From: Micromonospora marina
GTDB lineage: Bacteria; Actinomycetota; Actinomycetes; Mycobacteriales; Micromonosporaceae
Length of the DNA: 64,000 nt
Direction: 5' to 3'
Assembly: GCF_900091565.1 (NCBI RefSeq)
Contig: NZ_FMCV01000017.1
Coordinates: 78,708-142,707 of the forward strand
The position numbers were made by a program, and so were the translations under genes. This document shows, one piece after another, positions 1 through 9,459 of the stretch. The notes beneath the pieces were generated by a model, which did no database searches, was not told where the DNA came from, and saw nothing but the letters and a program-made list of their open reading frames with translations. Every line of letters starts with the position of its first letter. Positions within the stretch are counted from its first letter, which is position 1.

Positions 1-18
1 GACCCTACCCGCGCCCGG

Positions 19-381
19 TCAGCCGGCGGGGGCCAAGAACTCCAGCCGGTTGCCGTGCGGGTCGTACGTGTGGAACCGCCGCATGCCGGGAATCTCGTCG
101 TCGCCCCAGGTCACGGTGTGTCCGGCGGCGTCCAGGCGGGCGGCCAGCTCGTCCAGGTCGGGGCGCAGCAACGCGGGGTGCGCCTTGCGGGCCGGGCGGG
201 CGGAAGTCGTCCTCGACGCCCACGTGCAGTTCGGCGTCATACCCGGTGAACCAGCAACCGCCGCGGGCGGCGAGGGCCGGGGGTTGGGCTTCTCGGTGAA
301 CCCGAGCAGGCCGGTGCAGAAGGAGCGGGAGACATCCTCGGAGCTGCGGGGGCAGGCGAGCAGGACGTGATGGATCATCAT
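19..381 (-). CDS. VOC (glyoxalase/bleomycin-resistance) family protein, internally frame-slipped
   Basis: A 120-residue open frame starting at an ATG preceded by a good ribosome site (GAGGAGGTGCC). The N-terminus (MMIHHVLLACPRSSED) and C-terminus (RRFHTYDPHGNRLEFLAP) are typical of one VOC domain, which binds a metal or small molecule in a beta-alpha-beta-beta-beta fold. Between about 283 and 197 the annotated frame gives nonsense rich in Pro and Arg. The neighbouring frame there reads a normal VOC core (ALAARGGCWFTGYDAELHVG). One missing C at a C5 run (about 279-283) and one extra C near 195-201 would restore a single frame. Whether this is sequencing error or real mutation cannot be told here. 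It diverges from acnA. Confidence 0.7.
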   Translation of the reverse strand: MMIHHVLLACPRSSEDVSRSFCTGLLGFTEKPNPRPSPPAAVAGSPGMTPNCTWASRTTSARPARKAHPALLRPDLDELAARLDAAGHTVTWGDDEIPGMRRFHTYDPHGNRLEFLAPAG

Positions 382-426
382 GGCACCTCCTCGTCCCGCA
401 GCGTGGCACGAGGTTGCGCGGATAGC

Positions 427-444
427 AAGACGGACGTACGGTTT
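427..444. promoter_or_regulatory. Candidate AcnR operator upstream of acnA
   Basis: The 18 bases AAGACGGACGTACGGTTT match 16 of 18 positions of a near-perfect palindrome located 34 bases before the AcnR-like gene at 19173. It lies about 105 bases before the acnA start and 45 bases before the divergent VOC gene. Corynebacterial AcnR is known to bind a GTAC-containing palindrome at acn. Assignment as operator is inferred from this pairing. Confidence 0.6.
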
Positions 445-549
445 TGTAGAGACCGACGCAGGTAAGTGTTGCCTAAGCACGGCAGCGCCCCGGTCGGTGC
501 GACAAACTGCTCAGGACTACTCACGGTCGCTGGTGTGAAGGAGTACGAC

Positions 550-3390
<2,841 letters not shown>

Positions 3391-3396
3391 CCCTGG

Positions 3397-3454
3397 ATGT
3401 AAGGAAGGGCCCCTTTGTAACAGACGTCTGTTAAAAAGGGGCCCTTCCTTACAT
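3397..3454. repeat. Long palindrome with GGGCCC core, possible acnA terminator
   Basis: Two 29-base arms (3397-3425 and 3426-3454) are reverse complements with one mismatch and no loop. The core AAGGAAGGGCCCC...TTAAC recurs between pgl and rbpA (54357-54412). It starts seven bases after the acnA stop codon, so it may end acnA transcription. The shared core points to a dispersed family of intergenic palindromes. Confidence 0.75.
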
Positions 3455-3525
3455 CCTCAGCGCATCCGGGGTGAGGCGCTGCCTCGCACACGGACCCTGG
3501 AACTGCTGAGAGAAGTGGCGGCGGC

Positions 3526-3699
3526 ATGGACCTGAGCGGCGCCCGGTGGCGCAAGAGCACCCGCAGCGGCGGCAACTGCGTCGAGGTCGCCGGCAACCTG
3601 TCCGGTGTGGTCGGTGTCCGCGACTCGAAGGACCCGGCCGGGCCGGTGCTCACCACCCCGGCCGCGTGGACCCGGTTCGTGACGTCGATCCGCCGCTGA
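3526..3699 (+). CDS. DUF397 domain protein
   Basis: A 57-residue protein, MDLSGARWRKSTRSGG..., ending in AAWTRFVTSIRR. The W-R-K-S-x-x-S motif, the NCVEVA segment and VRDSKDP are the hallmarks of DUF397, a small actinobacterial family. Its members usually sit beside a helix-turn-helix regulator of the WhiJ type and modulate development or secondary metabolism. No such partner is visible here, so this copy is an orphan. The start ATG has only a weak ribosome site (GAGAAG). Too short to judge further. Confidence 0.8.
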   Translation: MDLSGARWRKSTRSGGNCVEVAGNLSGVVGVRDSKDPAGPVLTTPAAWTRFVTSIRR

Positions 3700-3705
3700 G
3701 CCCGG

Positions 3706-4215
3706 TCAGGCCAGCCGCGCGGCGTACACGTGCACCGGATCCCCCGATCCGGACGTGGTCGCACGCTCGAAGCTCAGCCCGATCCGCTCCGCGACCCGCT
3801 GCGAGGGCGTGTTGTCGGGGTGGATGATCGCGACGAGGCGGTCGACGCCCAGCCGGTAGCGCGCGTGGTCGCGACACGCGGCCGCCGCCTCCGTGGCGTA
3901 CCCGTGCCCCTGCGTCGCGGTCCGCAGGTGGTAACCGACTTCGACCTCCATCACCCCGTCCACCGGCTGCGGAGTGAGACCGCAGTCGCCGACGAACTCG
4001 CCTGTCGCCCGTGACCTGAGCACCCACAGTCCGAAGCCGTGGCCGCGGTAGAGGCCCTCGTTTCAGCGGATCCAGTCCAGGGCCTCCGTCCGGATCCTCG
4101 GTCGCGGGTAGTAGCGCATCACGATCGGGTCGCCGAGCATGGCGGCCATGTCGTCGAGGTAGTCGACGGTCATCTCGGCGAAGGTCAGTCGTGGTTGCGG
4201 GCGGCGGATCAGCAG
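3706..4215 (-). pseudogene. GNAT acetyltransferase pseudogene (in-frame TGA, no clear start)
   Basis: The reading frame encodes a RimJ/RimL-like N-acetyltransferase: RLTFAEMTVDYLDDMAAML, then ...ALDWIR, a TGA at 4063-4065, then NEGLYRGHGFGLWVL and the acetyl-CoA loop region HGYATEAAAACRDHA. The family normally has Trp at the stop position, so a single TGG to TGA change explains it. The upstream end begins CTG CTG ATC CGC directly after another TGA, with no ATG or GTG where homologues start. A 105-residue C-terminal part could still be translated from ATG-like codons near 4023. Probably a decaying gene. Confidence 0.7.
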
Positions 4216-4268
4216 TCATCGTGGTCCCGGTCCCTTCGTCACGGCTTCGAGGCCACCGAGGCGAGTCC

Positions 4269-4499
4269 TCACGAGACGGTGTCGGAGTAGACCTCGACGT
4301 CGTAGAGCAGTTGCACGTTGCGGCGGCCGTTGGTGACGCCGACGAAGACCGGGTCACCGGCCGGGGTGCGGCCCTGGCGCCACACCTGTTCCCGGGCCGC
4401 TTCCCGCGACTCGTGATGGACACCGCCCTCGCGATGCGTCTGCAGGACGCGGCGTGCGGCGGTGGGGTCGCTGTCGAGATGGATCCGCAGCAGGGGCAT
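4269..4499 (-). CDS. Small hypothetical protein
   Basis: A 76-residue protein, MPLLRIHLDSDPTAARRVLQ... to ...NVQLLYDVEVYSDTVS. It has a strong ribosome site (AAGGAGGGCGCC) six bases before its ATG. It has no membrane segment or signal peptide. The MP start and beta-alpha-like pattern recall small tautomerase-fold proteins but no diagnostic motif confirms that. It is transcribed divergently from the TetR gene at 4593, so it is a likely target of that regulator. Function not recognised. Confidence 0.65.
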   Translation of the reverse strand: MPLLRIHLDSDPTAARRVLQTHREGGVHHESREAAREQVWRQGRTPAGDPVFVGVTNGRRNVQLLYDVEVYSDTVS

Positions 4500-4592
4500 G
4501 GCGCCCTCCTTGCCCACTGGGAGGCTGGCCTTTCGTCTGTTCAACCAGCTTATCGCTGTTAAATTGCCTGTCCAGTGAACTAGATCGGCTCC

Positions 4593-5294
4593 GTGACCGC
4601 GACCGAGCCCGGTGCGCCGGCGGCACCGGTGTGGCTGCGGGCAGAGCCGCCGCGAGTGCGGCGCAAGCCACCACTGACCCTCGAACGCATCGTGGAACTC
4701 GCGGTGTCGGTGCTGGACGAGCAGGGCATCGAGGGTCTGACGATGCGTTGTCTCGCCCAACGGCTCGACGTGACCGCCACCGCGCTCTACTGGCACGTGA
4801 AGACGAAAGACGACGTCCTGGACCTGGCCGTCGACCACATCTTCGGCGACGTGCCGGTTCCGGACGACGGCGACGACTGGACGGAGGACGTTCGCGTCCT
4901 CATTCGGGCCTGGCGCGACGCCATGCTGCGCCATCCCTGGGCACCGAAGCTGATCGGACGTCCGATGCTCGGGCCCAACGTCCTGGCGCGTACCGAGTTC
5001 CTCCAGTCGGCGCTCGTGCGCGGTGGCTGCCGCGGTCTTCACCTCGCGGTCGCCACGAGAATGCTGGCCAACTACGTCATCGGCGCCTCGCTCACGGAGG
5101 CCACGTGGCGCCGGACCGCGGACCCGGACATGAGAGCCGCAGCCCGCGACCACATCGCCGCGAGCGCCGAAACCTATCCGACGCTGAGCGCCTCCGGCCA
5201 TCTCGACGACACCCGATGGGACGACGACCTGCTGTTCGAGGAGGGCCTCGGCGCCATCATCCGGGCGGCGGTGCGGACAGGGACGCCGGACTGA
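4593..5294 (+). CDS. TetR family transcriptional regulator with TetR-class C-terminal domain
   Basis: 233 residues. The N-terminal helix-turn-helix (about residues 27-75) contains LTLERIVELAVSVLDEQG, TMRCLAQRLDVTATALYWHV and a K-x-D-D-V-L-D-L linker, all typical of the TetR branch that binds drug-like ligands. The larger C-terminal domain (about 90-225) would bind the ligand and dimerise. The GTG start gives MTATEPGAP with a Pro-rich leader. The 93-base gap to the divergent small gene includes an imperfect inverted repeat (TTCAACCAGC / GCTGTTAAA), a possible operator. Confidence 0.88.
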   Translation: MTATEPGAPAAPVWLRAEPPRVRRKPPLTLERIVELAVSVLDEQGIEGLTMRCLAQRLDVTATALYWHVKTKDDVLDLAVDHIFGDVPVPDDGDDWTEDVRVLIRAWRDAMLRHPWAPKLIGRPMLGPNVLARTEFLQSALVRGGCRGLHLAVATRMLANYVIGASLTEATWRRTADPDMRAAARDHIAASAETYPTLSASGHLDDTRWDDDLLFEEGLGAIIRAAVRTGTPD

Positions 5295-5307
5295 CCACGC
5301 GCGCCTC

Positions 5308-5712
5308 TCAGCCGGCGACGCTCTCCAGCACTGCCTTGAGCCGGGCCAGGTCGGCCCCGACCAGTGCGGTGTCCCGGTCGAAGTCCGCGTCGCTCATGCC
5401 GGGCTGCCGCCGCAGGCTGAACACCACCTCGGTGGCGTCACCGTCGGCGATGGCACGCAGCGGCACGTACACCGTCTCACCGGAGGGCGTCAGCACCTCG
5501 TGGTCGAGCACGCCGTACTCGTTGGCCGGCGCGAACGTCAGCCGCGCCCGCCCCTGCGGGGTGTCCACGAACCAGTGGCCCTCGTCGAAGACGACCGAAC
5601 CGCCGAGACCCGGCGCCCAGCGGGTCAGGTTCGCCGGGTCGGCGGCGAAGGCGTAGACCTCCGCGACCGGGCGGTCGATGTGGATGCTGAGGTGCCGGAA
5701 CTCCGTGGCCAC
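5308..5712 (-). CDS. SRPBCC (START-like) family protein
   Basis: About 134 residues from a GTG start, VATEFRHLSIHIDRPVAEVY, continuing with AFAADPANLTRWAPG, the classic opening of the polyketide cyclase/dehydrase (SRPBCC) hydrophobic-pocket fold. Later segments GHWFVDTPQGRA and LDHEVLTPSGETVYVPLR fit the beta strands. No ribosome site precedes the GTG, so the true start may differ; longer frames upstream lack homology-like sequence. Ligand and reaction unknown. It is convergent with the TetR gene and separated from it by 13 bases. Confidence 0.75.
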   Translation of the reverse strand: MATEFRHLSIHIDRPVAEVYAFAADPANLTRWAPGLGGSVVFDEGHWFVDTPQGRARLTFAPANEYGVLDHEVLTPSGETVYVPLRAIADGDATEVVFSLRRQPGMSDADFDRDTALVGADLARLKAVLESVAG

Positions 5713-5802
5713 GCGCCGATGATGGCACGCCTGTCGGACGCTCGCGTTACGCTGCCACCGATTCCCACCGGCACCCGGCACCACATACGAGATCCTGCAC
5801 CC

Positions 5803-6534
5803 TCACCACGGGATCGCGCCCGCGTCCTCGAAGTAGCCGCCGGTCGGTCCGTCGTCCGGCAGCGTCGCCAGCCGGATCGGGGTCGCCGCGCCCTGCTGCA
5901 CGGTCCGTACGCCCCGGAAGCCGTTCAGGTCGGTCGCGGTGAAGCCGGGGCAGGCGGCGTTGACCAGGATCCTCGTGTCCGCCAGCGCCCGCGCGTACTG
6001 GATGGTCACGGCGTTGAGCATGCTCTTCGACGGCGCGTACGCCACCGACAGCGGACCGGTCTGGTTCTCGCCGGTGGAGGCGCTCTGCCGGGTCAGCGAG
6101 CCGACGCCGCTGGAGACGTTGACGATCCGCGGCGAGGCCGAGCGGCGCAGCAGCGGCAGCATCGCCTCGGTCACCCGGACCACCCCGATCACGTTCACCT
6201 CGACCGCGGTCCGGATGGTCGCGACGTCCACGTCACCCGGGTGCTGGGGCACGTCACCGGTCACACCCGCGTTGTTGACGAGCACGTCCAGGCCGCCGGC
6301 CTCCGTCTCCAGCAGCCGGGCGGCGGCGGCAACGCTCGCGTCGTCGGTCACGTCCAGCGGTACGCCGAACGCGTCCACGCCGCCCGCGCGCAGCTTCGCC
6401 ACCGCGTCCGCGAGCCGCTGCTCGTCCCGGGCGCCGACGCCCACCCGCATGCCGAGCGCGCCCAGACCGGCCGCGATCTCGTACCCGATCCCCTTGTTCG
6501 CGCCGGTCACCAGCGCGATCGTCCGTTCGCTCAT
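5803..6534 (-). CDS. Short-chain dehydrogenase/reductase
   Basis: 243 residues, MSERTIALVTGANKGIG. The NAD(P)-binding TGxxxGxG motif is at residues 10-17, then NNAGV about residue 90, a catalytic Ser in VNVSSGVGS, and YAPSK as the Y-x-x-x-K pair. Similar to carbonyl-reductase-like SDRs of the classical type. NADPH preference is suggested by the Arg-rich segment VGARDEQR. It is transcribed away from the LysR gene at 6628 with a shared palindromic control region, so it is the probable LysR target. Substrate unknown. Confidence 0.9.
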   Translation of the reverse strand: MSERTIALVTGANKGIGYEIAAGLGALGMRVGVGARDEQRLADAVAKLRAGGVDAFGVPLDVTDDASVAAAARLLETEAGGLDVLVNNAGVTGDVPQHPGDVDVATIRTAVEVNVIGVVRVTEAMLPLLRRSASPRIVNVSSGVGSLTRQSASTGENQTGPLSVAYAPSKSMLNAVTIQYARALADTRILVNAACPGFTATDLNGFRGVRTVQQGAATPIRLATLPDDGPTGGYFEDAGAIPW

Positions 6535-6589
6535 GGGCTCGATCCTGTCCGCGCGGCGAGCGGGCCTCCAACACCGTCCCGGTAGCGAT

Positions 6590-6608
6590 CGATACCCAGG
6601 CGGTATCG
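6590..6608. promoter_or_regulatory. Candidate LysR-type operator between SDR and LysR genes
   Basis: CGATACC-N5-GGTATCG is a perfect 7-base inverted repeat midway in the 93-base divergent intergenic region. The core ATACC-N5-GGTAT fits the T-N11-A consensus of LysR-family binding boxes. It lies 19 bases before the LysR gene start, consistent with autoregulation and control of the SDR gene. Confidence 0.6.
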
Positions 6609-6627
6609 CCGCGGGTACGGTCGTGGG

Positions 6628-7476
6628 ATGGAGACGCGGGAGCTTCGCTACTTCGTCGCGGTCGCCGAGGAGCTGCACTTCGGCCGCGCCGCGCAGCGCC
6701 TGGGCATCGCCCAGCCGCCGCTGTCGCGGGCGATCCGGCAGCTCGAACGGCGCCTCGGCGTGACGCTGCTGGAACGGGACAGCCGCAGCGTCGCGCTCAC
6801 CGCCGCCGGGTCGGTGCTGCTCCGGGAGGGCCGGGCCGCCCTCGACGCCGTGGCCGCCGCCGGCCGCCGTACCCGCCGCGCGGGTCAGGCCGCCGACGGC
6901 GGCGCGGGGCTGGTGCTGACGACCAAGGCGGGGGCGTCGAGCGAACTGCTGGCGAAACTGCTCGACGCGTACGCGGCCGAGCCCGACGCCGTCCCCGTCG
7001 AGGTCCTGCTCTGCGGTATCGGCGAGCAGGAACGGCTGCTGCGTGACGGGCGGGCCGACGTGGCGTTGCTGCACCTGCCGTTCGACTCGACCACCGGTCT
7101 GGACAGCGAGGAACTGGTCACCGAGCAGCAGGTGGCGATCCTGCCGGCCGGGCATCCGCTGGCCCGGCTGCCGCACCTGCGGACGGCGGATCTGGAGACG
7201 CTGCCCGACCTGCCCATGCCGCGCTGGCCCCGGCCCGACGGGTCGTATCCGCCCGGTCCGGGCCCGGGGGTCCGCGATCCGGCTCAGCTGCTCCAGCTCA
7301 TCGCGCTCGGCCGTACCGTGGCGGTGCTGCCGGAGTCGGCGCGGTCGCTGCTGCTCGCCGACCTGACCGCCGTGCCGGTGCCGGACGCGCCGGCGGTGAC
7401 CACCGTGATCGCCTGGCCACCGCACAGCCGCTCGCGGGCGCTGGCCGCGCTGGTCCGGACCGCCACCCGGCTGTAG
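6628..7476 (+). CDS. LysR family transcriptional regulator
   Basis: 282 residues. The winged helix-turn-helix at residues 1-60 reads METRELRYFVAVAEELHFGRA then AAQRLGIAQPPLSRAIRQLE, the standard LysR DNA-binding domain of the aromatic-compound subgroup (AQPPLSRAI). The effector-binding half (about 90-280) is a periplasmic-binding-like domain. Divergently arranged with the SDR gene, as is usual for LysR regulators and their targets. The region between holds a LysR-box palindrome. Inducer unknown. Confidence 0.93.
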   Translation: METRELRYFVAVAEELHFGRAAQRLGIAQPPLSRAIRQLERRLGVTLLERDSRSVALTAAGSVLLREGRAALDAVAAAGRRTRRAGQAADGGAGLVLTTKAGASSELLAKLLDAYAAEPDAVPVEVLLCGIGEQERLLRDGRADVALLHLPFDSTTGLDSEELVTEQQVAILPAGHPLARLPHLRTADLETLPDLPMPRWPRPDGSYPPGPGPGVRDPAQLLQLIALGRTVAVLPESARSLLLADLTAVPVPDAPAVTTVIAWPPHSRSRALAALVRTATRL

Positions 7477-7481
7477 CGGCG

Positions 7482-7964
7482 TCAGGCGGGCAGGTCCTTG
7501 CGCATCTGCTGGGTGACGACGCGGTAGCCGGACGTCTCGTACAGCCGGCGTGCTGTCTCGTTGGCGCCGAAGACGTTCAGTTCGAGCGCCTCCGCGCCGT
7601 GCTCCCGGGCCGCCCGCTCCCCGGCCGCGAGCAGCGCCCGCCCGAGGCCGCGGCCCCGATGCTCGGCGGCCACCTCGATGTCGTAGAGGAAGGCGCAGCC
7701 CGCGACACCGCGCGGGTGGTTGAGGCCAATCCAGAGGCGTCCCACCGGCGAACCGTCGGCCAGCGCGCCGAGCAGGAAGAGCATGCCGGGCGTGGCGATG
7801 CCCTGCGGCAGGAAGGCGGCGCTCTCCCGCCGGGCGCGGTCGAGCGCCTCCTCCGCAGTCCAGTTGCCGGCGGCCACGTGCTCCTGCGCGTAGCCGGCGG
7901 CCAGCTCGTCCTGCCAGCTGTCGAACTCCTCCGGGGTCATCGCCCGGACCGTCACCTCGGTCAT
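7482..7964 (-). CDS. GNAT family N-acetyltransferase
   Basis: 160 residues from an ATG in the sequence GGGGGACTGGGG-ATG. The acetyl-CoA-binding motif A is VAAEHRGRGLGRALLAAGE (R/Q-x-x-G-x-G/A present), followed by ALELNVFGANETARRLYE and SGYRVVTQQMRKDL, typical of the RimI-like group. The protein substrate cannot be predicted. It is the last gene of the minus-strand block that begins with the terpene and conservon genes, 28 bases after cvnD, so cotranscription is possible. Confidence 0.88.
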   Translation of the reverse strand: MTEVTVRAMTPEEFDSWQDELAAGYAQEHVAAGNWTAEEALDRARRESAAFLPQGIATPGMLFLLGALADGSPVGRLWIGLNHPRGVAGCAFLYDIEVAAEHRGRGLGRALLAAGERAAREHGAEALELNVFGANETARRLYETSGYRVVTQQMRKDLPA

Positions 7965-7992
7965 CCCCAGTCCCCCGTCGACGTGTGACCGC

Positions 7993-8601
7993 TCAGTCCT
8001 CGGCGGCGCGGCGGCGCGCCTCACGCAGCTTCATGGCGTGCTCCAGCAGCGTGATCAGCACCTCCTTGGCCGACTCCCGCTTGCGCGCGTCGCACAGCAC
8101 CACGGGGACGCCCGGGTCCAGGTCGAGCGCGGCCTGCACCTCGTCCAGGCGGAACTGCCTGGCGCCCTCGAAGCAGTTCACCGCCACGACGAAGGGCGTG
8201 CCACGCCCCTCGAAGTAGTCGATCGACGGGAAGCAGTCGGCCAGCCGCCGGGTGTCGGCGAGGACCACCGCACCGAGCGCGCCGAGCGCCAGCTCGTCCC
8301 AGACGAACCAGAACCGGTCCTGCCCGGGCGTGCCGAACAGGTAGAGCACGAGGTCGTCGCTGATGGTGATGCGGCCGAAGTCCATCGCCACCGTGGTGGT
8401 CGACTTCTCCTCGATGCCGGACAGGTCGTCGATGCCGATCCCGGTCTCGGTCAGCACCTCCTCGGTGCGCAGCGGCCGGGTCTCGCTGACCGCGCCGACC
8501 ATCGTGGTCTTGCCGACGCCGAACCCGCCCGCGATCAGGACCTTGATCGCGGTGGGCAGCGGCGCGGCGCCCGTCGGCCGCTCAGAGCGCCCGTAGTCCA
8601 T
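7993..8601 (-). CDS. cvnD: Conservon GTPase-like protein CvnD
   Basis: 202 residues. The P-loop is GGFGVGKTT (residues 25-33), the switch region has TVAMDFGRI, and LYLFGTPGQDRFWF is the G3 motif. The usual N-K-x-D specificity motif is replaced by AVNCFEG, a known trait of the MglA/CvnD group. CvnD proteins are Ras-like partners of the CvnA sensor and CvnB roadblock protein on the inner face of the membrane. The start overlaps the end of cvnC by 20 bases, implying translational coupling. Confidence 0.93.
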   Translation of the reverse strand: MDYGRSERPTGAAPLPTAIKVLIAGGFGVGKTTMVGAVSETRPLRTEEVLTETGIGIDDLSGIEEKSTTTVAMDFGRITISDDLVLYLFGTPGQDRFWFVWDELALGALGAVVLADTRRLADCFPSIDYFEGRGTPFVVAVNCFEGARQFRLDEVQAALDLDPGVPVVLCDARKRESAKEVLITLLEHAMKLREARRRAAED

Positions 8602-8971
8602 TGATTACCGCCTCGAAAACGTGCTCGTCGGGAAGGCCGGCGGTGGTCGCGCGCGGCTCGCGTACCTGTACCAGGCTGCGGGCGGCCAGGTCTCCGAGGA
8701 GAACCCGGACCGTGCCCACCGGCAGGTCGAGATGGGCGGCGATCTCGGCCACGGAGAGGATCCGCTGGCAGAGGCCGACGATCGCCACGTGCTCCGGGCC
8801 CAGCCCGGACTCCGACCCGACATCGGTGCGGGTCGAGGTGACCAGCGAGATCAGGTCGAACGTGCCGGTGACCGGGCGGGCCCGGCCTCCGGTGACCGCG
8901 TACGGGCGCACCACCGGGCCGGCGTGGTCGTCCACCCACTCCTGCTCCGCGGAGTCCCCCCGGCCGGTCAT
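8582..8971 (-). CDS. cvnC: Conservon protein CvnC (DUF742)
   Basis: 129 residues, the DUF742 domain. VVRPYAVTGGRARPV, then a winged-helix-like section LCQRILSVAEIAAHLDLPVGT and VFEAVINGLRAL at the C-terminus are all family landmarks. CvnC proteins are thought to link the sensor and the GTPase of the conservon, possibly through the helix-turn-helix-like fold. It begins at ATGA shared with the end of cvnB and overlaps cvnD by 20 bases. Confidence 0.93.
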   Translation of the reverse strand: MTGRGDSAEQEWVDDHAGPVVRPYAVTGGRARPVTGTFDLISLVTSTRTDVGSESGLGPEHVAIVGLCQRILSVAEIAAHLDLPVGTVRVLLGDLAARSLVQVREPRATTAGLPDEHVFEAVINGLRAL

Positions 8972-9393
8972 CGTGCCGCGTTCTCGCCGACGGGCTGTTC
9001 TCGGGTCGGTGACGCGACGAACCGGCCGACCCGGGTGACGAGCATGGCCATCTCGTACGCGATCAGGCCGACGTCCGCGTCCTCCGAGGCCAGCACCGCC
9101 AGGCAGGCGTTGCGCCCGGCCGCGGTGACGAACAGGAAGGAGGACTGCATCTCGATGATGGTCTGCTGCACGTGCCCGCCACCGAACCGCTTGCCCGCGC
9201 CACGGGCCAGGCTCTGGATGCCCGCCGCCATGGCCGCCAGGTGCTCGCCGTCGTCCCGGCTCAATCCGCGGGACGAGGCCATCAACAGTCCGTCGGTGGA
9301 GAGCGCCACGGCGTGCTCCGCCTGCTTGACCCGGCCGACCAGGTCATCCAGCAGCCACGTCAGATCCGCGCTCGAAGCCGTCTTCTGCGCCAC
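8968..9393 (-). CDS. cvnB: Conservon roadblock/LC7 protein CvnB
   Basis: 141 residues, the roadblock/LC7 fold found in regulators of Ras-like GTPases. LTWLLDDLVGRVKQAEHAV leads into ALSTDGLLMASSRGLSRDD and the glycine-rich GAGKRFGGGHVQQ, then a strand FLFVTAAGRNACLAVL. CvnB homologues modulate CvnD nucleotide state. The gene lies 66 bases downstream of cvnA and ends overlapping cvnC by four bases (ATGA). Confidence 0.93.
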   Translation of the reverse strand: MAQKTASSADLTWLLDDLVGRVKQAEHAVALSTDGLLMASSRGLSRDDGEHLAAMAAGIQSLARGAGKRFGGGHVQQTIIEMQSSFLFVTAAGRNACLAVLASEDADVGLIAYEMAMLVTRVGRFVASPTREQPVGENAAR

Positions 9394-9459
9394 TCGTCGT
9401 CCTCATCTTCCCGGCTGGTGTGCCGTCAGCTTCCGGTTTCCGTCGCGTCGACGTCCGGG

